A DNA stretch of 64,000 bases from positions 62,001-126,000 of the forward strand of contig CAVZCU010000009.1 in NCBI GenBank assembly GCA_963773845.1, in the 5' to 3' direction. Origin of the DNA: SIAJ01 sp963773845 (GTDB lineage Bacteria > Planctomycetota > Planctomycetia > Gemmatales > Gemmataceae). Shown piece by piece: positions 57,161-64,000 of this stretch. Positions within the stretch are counted from its first letter, which is position 1. Every line of letters begins with the position of its first letter. The notes beneath the pieces are model-generated. The model searched no databases and was not told where the DNA came from. It saw only the letters and a list, made by a program, of their open reading frames with translations. The translations under genes and the position numbers were made by a program.

Positions 57161-57202
57161 GCCTAAGAGCAAGATGAAGAGAAGGAGTAGGACCAGAAGC
57201 GG
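57161..57202. repeat. Purine-rich repeat, right of IS
   Basis: The segment TAAGAGCAAGATGAAGAGAA and on to GGAGTAGGACC resembles the one at 55802-55851. The two bracket the transposase gene. Confidence 0.5.
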
Positions 57203-57276
57203 CCCGGCGAGCATCTGGCTTTCGTTCTCTGACTCCTAATGCTCTTTTCCTCGGCGCAACATTTACCGCGCAGCCG

Positions 57277-58497
57277 TCAATAAGTGTCGTGCGTTGGTGA
57301 AGGCTTTCCACGATTTGCCACGCGCAACGTTCGCTCGATCGCGATTGCAGCCAGCGCCAAAGCTGGCACGCTAACCTGGATAGCGAGCCCGGTCGCCTGG
57401 AGTTGGGCCTTGGTAAGGGGCGTCGACACGAATAGCGCCACCCATGCCAAAGCGAAAACCGGTATCATCCTCGACCGCGACTCCGGTCGACATTGCCAAA
57501 GCAGCGCGGCAGGGATGACAGCCAGGGCCCATTCGTACGTCATCGTATGCGGCGATCCCCAGAGCGTGGCGAACATCGCGGCCGCGAACATGAGCGCGAG
57601 GTCCGTACGATTGCGCAGCCAGAAGCGCGTAAACCAGAGGATGGTTAGCCCGACGCCGATGAGTCCAAACCAGTTGCCGATCGATTTGCTTCCCGTGAGC
57701 AAAGCACCGAATCCGCGTGGATTGTGAAGGTTGTAGAAAGCAAACGCATCGTATCGGGCAATATCCGGAAGCCGCTCGGCCCATGCAAACGTTTCATCGG
57801 GGACGACCAAAAAGCTGAGAATCGCAAGCAACCCGGCTGTTGTGCCGGCGCCAAGCAAGCAGGGCCAATATCGACGAACATCGAGTAACCACCAGAGGCC
57901 AAGACCCATGAGAAGCTGGGGCTTGAAGAGAAGTAACCCCGCCACGATGCCGGCGAGATAACGCCGTTCGCTTGTCAGCAAGCGGTAGACAATCGCAAAG
58001 ATTCCGAAACTCAACAGCGTGTTTTGGCCGAAACTCACGGCGGCGAAAACGGGAAAGAACGTGAGCGACCACTTCAACGCCGATCGGACCCCGCGTCCGA
58101 GCAACAAGTGCAATCCGCCCACGAGCATCAGGAGGCCGATGACCGCCCAGACGAAATAGGACGCCAGGTATGGCAGATGGGCCGTTGGCCGGTAGAGAAG
58201 TGCATAGAAGGGGGGATTGCGAAACGGATCGAGGAACCCCGACTTGCCCGTCACTTCTTCCTGGCGGCGAGCAAACGTCTTGAGGCTCGGGAAGTCATAG
58301 ATTTCAACGCCACGCCCCTCATCGATGAGCAACGCGGCGGTATGAAAAGCCGAGTGGTCAGTCCCGATGACCTGGCCGTTGAGATCGAGATTGCCCGGTC
58401 CAAACGCGGAGCTGATACCCCAAATGCCCCACATCAATCCGCCGGCCAACGGGGCGATCGGTTTGCTGCTCGCGACAAATTGGGCGAGCCGGCTCAT
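57277..58497 (-). CDS. GT87 (DUF2029)-like membrane glycosyltransferase
   Basis: The 406-residue protein has about ten transmembrane helices. Typical DUF2029 features are DHSAFHTAALLIDEGRGVEIYDFPS in the first loop (acidic, D-x-x-x-Y region), YALLYRPTAHLPYL and LLLFKPQLLMGLGLWWLL with the K-P-Q motif common to the family. It would use polyprenyl-phosphate sugar donors. It follows aroB, overlapping it by four bases, and is similar in kind to the 17417 protein. Confidence 0.75.
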   Translation of the reverse strand: MSRLAQFVASSKPIAPLAGGLMWGIWGISSAFGPGNLDLNGQVIGTDHSAFHTAALLIDEGRGVEIYDFPSLKTFARRQEEVTGKSGFLDPFRNPPFYALLYRPTAHLPYLASYFVWAVIGLLMLVGGLHLLLGRGVRSALKWSLTFFPVFAAVSFGQNTLLSFGIFAIVYRLLTSERRYLAGIVAGLLLFKPQLLMGLGLWWLLDVRRYWPCLLGAGTTAGLLAILSFLVVPDETFAWAERLPDIARYDAFAFYNLHNPRGFGALLTGSKSIGNWFGLIGVGLTILWFTRFWLRNRTDLALMFAAAMFATLWGSPHTMTYEWALAVIPAALLWQCRPESRSRMIPVFALAWVALFVSTPLTKAQLQATGLAIQVSVPALALAAIAIERTLRVANRGKPSPTHDTY

Positions 58498-59567
58498 GGT
58501 TTGGACAGGACCTCGCGGACGAGCGATTCGGGTACATCGTCAAAGAGGGCTACCTGCCCCATTCGCGTGGGAAGCACGAATCTCAGTCGACCATTCACAT
58601 TCTTCTTGTCGCGACGCATGACGGCCAACATGGACTCAACGTCCCAAGTGCGATCGCGCGCAATCGGCAGGCCGAGTCTTTTCAGAAGTGCGCTTTGCCG
58701 AGTAGTCGCGTCGGCCGGAATCAACCCTTGACGTACCGCGAGTCGGGCGGCACAAACCATGCCCGCGGCAACCGCCTCGCCATGCAGCCACGCGCCATAT
58801 CCGGCAACCGACTCGAATGCGTGTGCAAAGGTATGGCCGTAATTGAGTACAGCCCGCAGCCCGGTTAATTCCCGTTCGTCTTGTTCGACGATCTGTGCCT
58901 TGAGCTCGCAGGATCGGGCAATCAAATGCGATAGCGCCTGCGGATCCCGACCGAGAGCGGGATCGGCATTCGTTTCCAGCCAATTGAAGAAATCGGCGTC
59001 AAGGATGACTCCATATTTCACGACTTCGGCGAGGCCACTGCGGTATTCGCGTTCGGGGAGCGTGTTGAGAACGGCCGTGTCGATCCATACCCCCGCCGGC
59101 TGATGAAACGCGCCGACCAGATTCTTCCCCTGAGGCAAATTGATTCCGACTTTGCCCCCAACCGAACTATCGACCATTGCGAGCAGCGTGGTCGGCGCCA
59201 TCAAGAGAGGAAGGCCGCGGTTGTAGGTGGCGGCGACAAAACCGGCGAGATCGCCGACAACGCCGCCGCCAACCGCCACGACGGGGGTCTTGCGGTCGGC
59301 TGCGCGGTCCGCCAGTTGCGAATACAGTTCACCTGCCACGGCGAGTGATTTGGAGGACTCACCGGGTGCGACCACAATGGGCGATCGCAGTCCCAACATC
59401 GTCGCGAGACGTTCCGCGTGCGAAAGCGCGTTCCGATCCGTGATGATGAAGCCTTTGGATGCGTTCTGCAATCGATCGCCAACGAATTCCCGAACGCCGG
59501 CCTCCATTCCGCTGCCAATTGCAATGTCGTAGCTGCGTGGGCCGAGGTTGACGTGGATGAGTTGCAT
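58494..59567 (-). CDS. aroB: 3-dehydroquinate synthase
   Basis: The 357-residue protein shows the family blocks: VVAVGGGVVGDLAGFVAATYNRG (NAD site), APTTLLAMVDSSVGGKVGINLPQGKNLVGAFHQP, SGLAEVVKYGVILD, LNYGHTFAHAFE and LHGEAVAAGM (zinc ligands Glu and His). It converts DAHP to 3-dehydroquinate in the shikimate pathway. ATG 59567 begins MQLIHVNLG; a TTG is two codons upstream. The stop overlaps the start of the GT87-like gene (ATGA). Confidence 0.95.
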   Translation of the reverse strand: MQLIHVNLGPRSYDIAIGSGMEAGVREFVGDRLQNASKGFIITDRNALSHAERLATMLGLRSPIVVAPGESSKSLAVAGELYSQLADRAADRKTPVVAVGGGVVGDLAGFVAATYNRGLPLLMAPTTLLAMVDSSVGGKVGINLPQGKNLVGAFHQPAGVWIDTAVLNTLPEREYRSGLAEVVKYGVILDADFFNWLETNADPALGRDPQALSHLIARSCELKAQIVEQDERELTGLRAVLNYGHTFAHAFESVAGYGAWLHGEAVAAGMVCAARLAVRQGLIPADATTRQSALLKRLGLPIARDRTWDVESMLAVMRRDKKNVNGRLRFVLPTRMGQVALFDDVPESLVREVLSKP

Positions 59568-59630
59568 GAGCAATGAGAAATCGCGGCTTCCGCCTACGAG
59601 TTGTTCGCCGAATTCCAGTTGACCGACCGA

Positions 59631-60806
59631 TTACTTTTTCTTGGGCTTGGACTTCTTGGCCTGATCGTCCCACTTCTTGAACGCGGCGGCCCGGTCCTGG
59701 TCCGAACTGAAACCGAGCTGATGGTACTGGATCAATTGATTCGGATAGACGTTCCACATGGTGAAGCCAAAATCCCTGGGGTTCTTGCCGCTCAGATGGA
59801 TTGTCATGGCGAGTGCAACATCGCGAACCTTGATGACCCCCTGCTGGCCGCCGCCCACGAAGAATTGTTGCACTTGCGAGTCGTCCTTGAGGAATGTTTC
59901 GAACACCTTGAGATGTTCTTTCGATCCCAGCGTGCCGACGCAACACAAAGCGTTCGCCTTCGTATAAACCTGCGTCGCCTTCCCGTCCTTGAGAGCCTTG
60001 GCAATGATGTCGGCGCCTTCCTTGATCTTGTACTGGCTCAGCATCCAGACGCATTGATTGATCGTGTTGTCGTCCATGCGCGCGTCGAGGTAATGGAAGA
60101 ACACTTTGCGGTACGCCGACCCGCTCTTTTCGTCGCGCAACTGATTGGTGAAGTTCGGCTGCGTATAGAGATTCGAGAGCATCCAGTCCGGCTGGTTCGG
60201 CTTGTATGCGGGCATGGAGCACGCGAAGAGAATGCAGCAAAGTTCACTGGCGTTGAGTCTTCCCGGCTGATAGCCTCCACGAAATCCGCCCAACTGGTTG
60301 CCAAACATCTCTTGATAGATTTCCTGGTAACGGCGCTGAACCATTTCGGTCAACTTACTTGGCTCTTCCTCGACCGCCTCCAGAAGCGCACCGTTCACTT
60401 TCAGCATTTCCGCGAACAGCTTGCGTGCATTGTCGTCCGAACCGATTTGCTTGCGGTACTCTTTCCACAGCGGCAAATCGTGTTCGAGTTTGCCGTCCGT
60501 ATCTTTCAGAAACCGGTCGATGCGGAACATGAGGTCCAAGGTGAGCGCTTGCGGCAAAAGCTGTTCGCACCGGGTGTGGACTTCGGGGTCGGAGCTGTTG
60601 CGCCCTTCTTGCAACGCGAGCTTGGCCGATCGACCCATGCGGATCAACTCGGCGGCAGCCTTCTCACGGTCTCGGTATTTGGCATCACCCAGGTGGGAAA
60701 CGAGTTCGCGTGCCTTGCGCGATTGCGGGGAGTCGGCCGTCACCGGAGGTGCGGCCAACACGATGGCCGGAAGAAACAATGCAAGCGCGCTAAGGATGGA
60801 TTTCAT
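59631..60806 (-). CDS. Secreted HEAT-like hypothetical protein
   Basis: The 391-residue protein has a signal peptide (ILSALALFLPAIVLAAPP), then AKYRDREKAAAELIRMGRSA and DPEVHTRCEQLLP, the pattern of planctomycete HEAT-like secreted proteins, and a helical body with LGSKEHLKVFETFLKDDS. The end DWDDQAKKSKPKKK-like tail is basic. The frame-shifted gene at 388-1058 looks like a distant relative. Function is unknown. Confidence 0.65.
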   Translation of the reverse strand: MKSILSALALFLPAIVLAAPPVTADSPQSRKARELVSHLGDAKYRDREKAAAELIRMGRSAKLALQEGRNSSDPEVHTRCEQLLPQALTLDLMFRIDRFLKDTDGKLEHDLPLWKEYRKQIGSDDNARKLFAEMLKVNGALLEAVEEEPSKLTEMVQRRYQEIYQEMFGNQLGGFRGGYQPGRLNASELCCILFACSMPAYKPNQPDWMLSNLYTQPNFTNQLRDEKSGSAYRKVFFHYLDARMDDNTINQCVWMLSQYKIKEGADIIAKALKDGKATQVYTKANALCCVGTLGSKEHLKVFETFLKDDSQVQQFFVGGGQQGVIKVRDVALAMTIHLSGKNPRDFGFTMWNVYPNQLIQYHQLGFSSDQDRAAAFKKWDDQAKKSKPKKK

Positions 60807-61039
60807 GGCTCTGGCTCGAAGTGCGCAACCGGCGGCACGATCCTATTCTAGGAGAGGAAATCGCCCAAGTGTGCAACTTATTACGGGCTGTTGCGGAATT
60901 CGGCCGGACAGCGGACCCGAATTCGCGGGCGCAGGCAGACAATGGGTTACGGCCCCGAAAACCTCATGGGAATCCGCCAGCTAATTGTGTATCCTGAGGT
61001 GATCCTGCCTGCCGCCGCCCGTGCTTCCCACGTACGATC

Positions 61040-63541
61040 ATGTACATCCGCTTCTCCTCGATCGCGCTCTTAATTATTGCCGCTCCGATCGTCGCTGCGG
61101 CGCCGGTCGACTACGCGCGCGACGTCAAGCCGATCTTCGCTGCCCATTGCACGGCTTGCCATGGCCGCACTAAACAAAAATCGGGTCTCCGTCTCGACCT
61201 GTACGTGAATATCAAGCATGGCGGGGAATCCGGCCCCGCGATCATTCCGCAGAAGGCGGTGGAAAGTCGCTTGATTCAGGCTGTCACCGGATCGAATCCC
61301 GATGTCGAAAAGATGCCGCCGAAGGGCAATCTGTCCGCGGAGCACATCGCGACATTGAAGCGCTGGATCGACGAGGGGGCCAGGGGACCCGCGAAGGAAG
61401 AAGCGGTCAGTGCCGTTTCCAAACACTGGTCGTTTCAACCGGTGCAGCGGCCCGCGTTGCCCGCAGTCAAGAACGCCGCCTGGCCCCGGAACGAGATCGA
61501 CCGCTTTGTCCTGGCCCGACTCGAAAAGGAAGGAATCGCCCCCTCGCCGGAAGCAGACAAGTCCACGCTCATTCGCCGGGTATCGCTCGACCTGACCGGC
61601 CTGCCGCCGACGCCGGCCCAGGTCGATGAGTTCTTGCGCGACGCTTCGCCACAAGCGTATGAGCGGCTGGTTGATCGCCTGCTCGATTCGCCACACTATG
61701 GCGAGCACCAGGCCCGCTTCTGGCTCGATTCTGCACGTTATGCGGACTCGAATGGCTTTACGATCGATGCCCCCCGATCGATTTGGAAATACCGAGACTG
61801 GGTGATCAACGCATTCAATCGCGATCTGCCGTTCGATCAGTTCACGATTCAACAGTTGGCCGGCGACCTGTTGCCGAAGCCGACCACGGATCAATTAGTC
61901 GCGACCGGCTTTCACCGCAACACGATGATCAACCAGGAGGGGGGCATCGATCTGGAACAATTTCGCATCGAGTCCGTCGTCGATCGCGTGAGCACGACCG
62001 GCACCGTCTGGCTTGGCCTGACGATCGGCTGCTGCCAGTGCCACAACCATAAGTTCGATCCGATCACGCAGAAGGAGTACTACCAGTTCTTCGCGTTCCT
62101 GAACAACTGCGACGAGCCGACGATGGAGATCCTGTCCCCGGCCGATCAAGCCCGTCGCAAACAGGTGCGCAACGCGCTGGCTTCGGTTGAACGGCAAATC
62201 AATCGGCTCGATCCGACTGGACCGGACGCAATCGAGAAATGGGAACGCTCGCTGAACGACCAGAATCGCCATCTCGTACCAAAGAAAATCGCCGATATCT
62301 TCCTTGTTGCCCCCGCGGGTCGAAACGCTAGGCAGAAACGATTTTTGGAAGTCGCCTATCGCAACAACGATATGACTCGGCATGTCGTCGGCGGGTTGAC
62401 CAATCCGCTCGGCGCACTCCTCAATGCCGAAGTGCTGCTCGCCCGCAATGAGCTTGTCAAAGACCGCGAGACCTTGAAGAAGCGTGAACCGAACACGGTC
62501 ACGACCATGGTCGTCCGCGAGAGGACGAAACCGCGTGACACTTACATCCTGATTGGCGGCGACTTCACGCGCAAGGGGAAAAAGGTCACCCCCGGCTTCC
62601 CAGCAGTGTTGCCCGGCTATCCACAGGCGAAGAATCGGCTCGACCTGGCCAAGTGGATCGTTGATCCGAAAAACCCGCTCACGCCGCGAGTCGCGGTCAA
62701 TCGCTGGTGGGGCCATTATTTCGGCCTCGGCATTGTCGAGACCGAGAACGATTTCGGCACGCAAGGCACGTTGCCATCGCACCCGCAATTGCTCGATTGG
62801 CTGGCCTCGGAATTTGTCGCTCGCCACTGGTCAATGAAGGCGATGCACCGCCTGATTGTCACATCGGCGACGTATCGGCAATCGTCCCACGCCCGGCCTG
62901 ACCTGGAGCGAATCGATCCACGCAATCGGCTGCTCGCCCGGCAGGCGCGGGTCCGGGTGAATGCCGAGATCGTGCGCGACGTGGCCCTGGCGGCGAGCGG
63001 CTTGTTGTCGGAAAAGGTCGGCGGGCCGAGCGTATTCCCCCCACAGCCCGACGGCGTCTACCGGTTCACTCAAATCGACAAGGGCTGGAAAGCGAGCACC
63101 GGCGCCGATCGCTATCGCCGGGGGATGTACACCTACTTCTGGCGCTCGGCCCCGCACCCGGAGCTGGTCACCTTCGATGCCCCAGACGCCACCATGTCCT
63201 GCACCCGTCGGAACCGTTCCAACACACCACTGCAAGCGCTGACGCTTCTCAACGACTCCGGGTTCTACGAATACGCCCAGGGTCTCGCGGCAAGAATCGA
63301 CCGTGCGGCGGCCGCAGACGATACAGCGAAGTTGAAATATGCCTTCCGCGTCTGCCTGGCGCGCAATCCGAGCGCGCGAGAGCTGGCTCGCCTCCAGTCG
63401 TTCCTCGGTCAGCAGCAATCGGACCTCAGGGACAAGCCGGACGAGGCCAAGAAACTATCGCCCGATGCGCCCCAACGAGCGGCTTGGGTGATGGTGGCAC
63501 GCGTGTTGTTGAATTTGGATGAGTTCATCACGCGAGAATGA
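61040..63541 (+). CDS. PSCyt1-DUF1549-DUF1553 (PSD1) protein
   Basis: The 833-residue protein has a signal peptide (FSSIALLIIAAPIVAAAP), PSCyt1 with CTACHGRTKQKSGLRLDLY, DUF1549 (LIRRVSLDLTGLPPTPAQVDEF, FWLDSARYADSNGF, CCQCHNHKFDPI) and DUF1553 (PRVAVNRWWGHYFGLGIVETENDFG, HPQLLDWLASEF, CTRRNRSNTPLQALTLLND). It lacks the large beta insertion of the 35118 gene and is intact. No DUF1501 partner follows inside the window. Confidence 0.9.
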   Translation: MYIRFSSIALLIIAAPIVAAAPVDYARDVKPIFAAHCTACHGRTKQKSGLRLDLYVNIKHGGESGPAIIPQKAVESRLIQAVTGSNPDVEKMPPKGNLSAEHIATLKRWIDEGARGPAKEEAVSAVSKHWSFQPVQRPALPAVKNAAWPRNEIDRFVLARLEKEGIAPSPEADKSTLIRRVSLDLTGLPPTPAQVDEFLRDASPQAYERLVDRLLDSPHYGEHQARFWLDSARYADSNGFTIDAPRSIWKYRDWVINAFNRDLPFDQFTIQQLAGDLLPKPTTDQLVATGFHRNTMINQEGGIDLEQFRIESVVDRVSTTGTVWLGLTIGCCQCHNHKFDPITQKEYYQFFAFLNNCDEPTMEILSPADQARRKQVRNALASVERQINRLDPTGPDAIEKWERSLNDQNRHLVPKKIADIFLVAPAGRNARQKRFLEVAYRNNDMTRHVVGGLTNPLGALLNAEVLLARNELVKDRETLKKREPNTVTTMVVRERTKPRDTYILIGGDFTRKGKKVTPGFPAVLPGYPQAKNRLDLAKWIVDPKNPLTPRVAVNRWWGHYFGLGIVETENDFGTQGTLPSHPQLLDWLASEFVARHWSMKAMHRLIVTSATYRQSSHARPDLERIDPRNRLLARQARVRVNAEIVRDVALAASGLLSEKVGGPSVFPPQPDGVYRFTQIDKGWKASTGADRYRRGMYTYFWRSAPHPELVTFDAPDATMSCTRRNRSNTPLQALTLLNDSGFYEYAQGLAARIDRAAAADDTAKLKYAFRVCLARNPSARELARLQSFLGQQQSDLRDKPDEAKKLSPDAPQRAAWVMVARVLLNLDEFITRE

Positions 63542-63611
63542 GCGTTGGTTGAGCAGCGGATGCGATCGAGAGATGATGAAATTGATTGAGCTGGAACGAA
63601 AGGAAGACACA

Positions 63612-63855
63612 ATGGCACTTGAGAATATCATGGAGGTTTTTCGCCAGTCATCGGCCAAAACTATTGGCGGATCCGGCGAATGAAGGCAGGTTTGCTCTCA
63701 TAAACGAGGAAAAGGTCGTTGGCGTATACCCCACGTTCGACGCGGCATTGGCAGTCGGCCACGAATTGTTTGGCCTCAAACCGTTTCTAGTACAGCAAGT
63801 CCTGGAGCACGAAATCCCCAAGTATTTTTCCCGCAACATCAAATGCCACTCGTAA
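63612..63855 (+). CDS. Small hypothetical protein, one frameshift
   Basis: ATG 63612 reads ALENIMEVFRQSSAK, and after one extra A near 63658 the next frame reads LLADPANEGRFALINEEKVVGVYPTFDAALAVGHELFGL and ends at 63855. Corrected, it has about 80 residues. The pattern (short helix, then ALINEEKVVGVYPTFDAAL) resembles small planctomycete proteins of the DUF5678 type. It overlaps the next gene by a few bases. Confidence 0.5.
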
Positions 63856-64000
63856 CAGGTCCGATCACGCTGCATGGCGCAATCGTTGACGTTTTTGTCG
63901 GTGAGAGCGATGCCAAGAAACTCCTTCTGGCGAAGCTCGGCCTACCGATTCCCGAGCCGGTACATGTGCAGGCGATTATTGACACGGGCGCGATGATCTC
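63843..64000 (+). CDS. Retropepsin-like aspartic protease, 3' end outside window
   Basis: ATG 63843 starts PLVTGPITLHGAIVDVFVG; about 45 residues on comes VQAIIDTGAMI, which is the D-T-G-A active-site motif of clan AA (retropepsin-like) aspartic proteases. The window ends right after it. In many bacteria such proteins follow a small DUF5678-like gene, as here. Confidence 0.55.
   Translation, partial: MPLVTGPITLHGAIVDVFVGESDAKKLLLAKLGLPIPEPVHVQAIIDTGAMI

Overview
The window looks like a chromosomal piece of a GC-rich planctomycete, most likely Gemmataceae or a relative (inference from gene content; no rRNA or marker phylogeny was available). The pointers are families that are typical of, or strongly expanded in, Planctomycetes: DUF1549/DUF1553 (PSCyt/PSD1) cytochrome-like proteins, DUF1501 proteins with Tat signals, a PVC-type heme-binding dehydrogenase, TIGR03067, a BBP7 outer-membrane barrel, a Ser/Thr kinase fused to WD40 repeats, PQQ-like propellers, and a COG1821-type ATP-grasp enzyme of the kind linked to methanopterin/methanofuran-like C1 chemistry.

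Layout. 0-6.4 kb: tail of a coiled-coil protein, a broken HEAT-like gene, tRNA-Gln, a kinase-WD40 gene, a CBM9-like protein and an alpha/beta hydrolase. 6.4-9.7 kb: accessory island with a decayed transposase, a candidate PD-(D/E)XK nuclease-fold protein and a dispersed repeat. 9.8-17.4 kb: TolC-like lipoprotein overlapping an ATP-grasp gene, GNAT, PfkB kinase, PQQ-like propeller, a broken sigma-54 activator and a 7Fe ferredoxin. 17.4-20.3 kb: GT87-like membrane protein and a UGM-like FAD oxidoreductase. 20.5-38.2 kb: a minus-strand array of PVC cytochrome, DUF1501 and PSD1 genes interleaved with three toxin-antitoxin-like pairs and one lone antitoxin. 38.3-43.6 kb: transglutaminase-like/TPR protein, rdgB, BBP7 barrel and small hypotheticals, with several large intergenic hairpins. 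43.9-48.8 kb: glutamate synthase large subunit (gltB). 49.2-55.3 kb: exopolysaccharide locus (flippase, O-antigen ligase/polymerase, GT2, GT4, and a membrane NlpC/P60-like protein). 55.4-60.8 kb: ISAzo13-like transposase, second GT87, aroB and a HEAT-like secreted protein. 61-64 kb: PSCyt/PSD1 gene and the start of a retropepsin-like gene.

Two features cut across the window. First, many genes that should be intact, including gltB and the PVC cytochrome, are split by single-base shifts, while equally long neighbours are perfect; this is most simply explained by indel errors in the assembly, although a few cases (sigma-54 activator, transposase relic) look like real decay. Second, nearly every larger intergenic gap carries a long, near-perfect hairpin with 19-33 bp arms, of several unrelated sequence families; these look like dispersed mobile palindromes.

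No CRISPR array, rRNA, prophage or recognised defence operon was seen. The most plausible undescribed elements are the hairpin families, the PD-(D/E)XK candidate next to the transposase relic, the permuted PSD1 relics beside a VapBC pair, and the membrane NlpC/P60-like protein of the polysaccharide locus.
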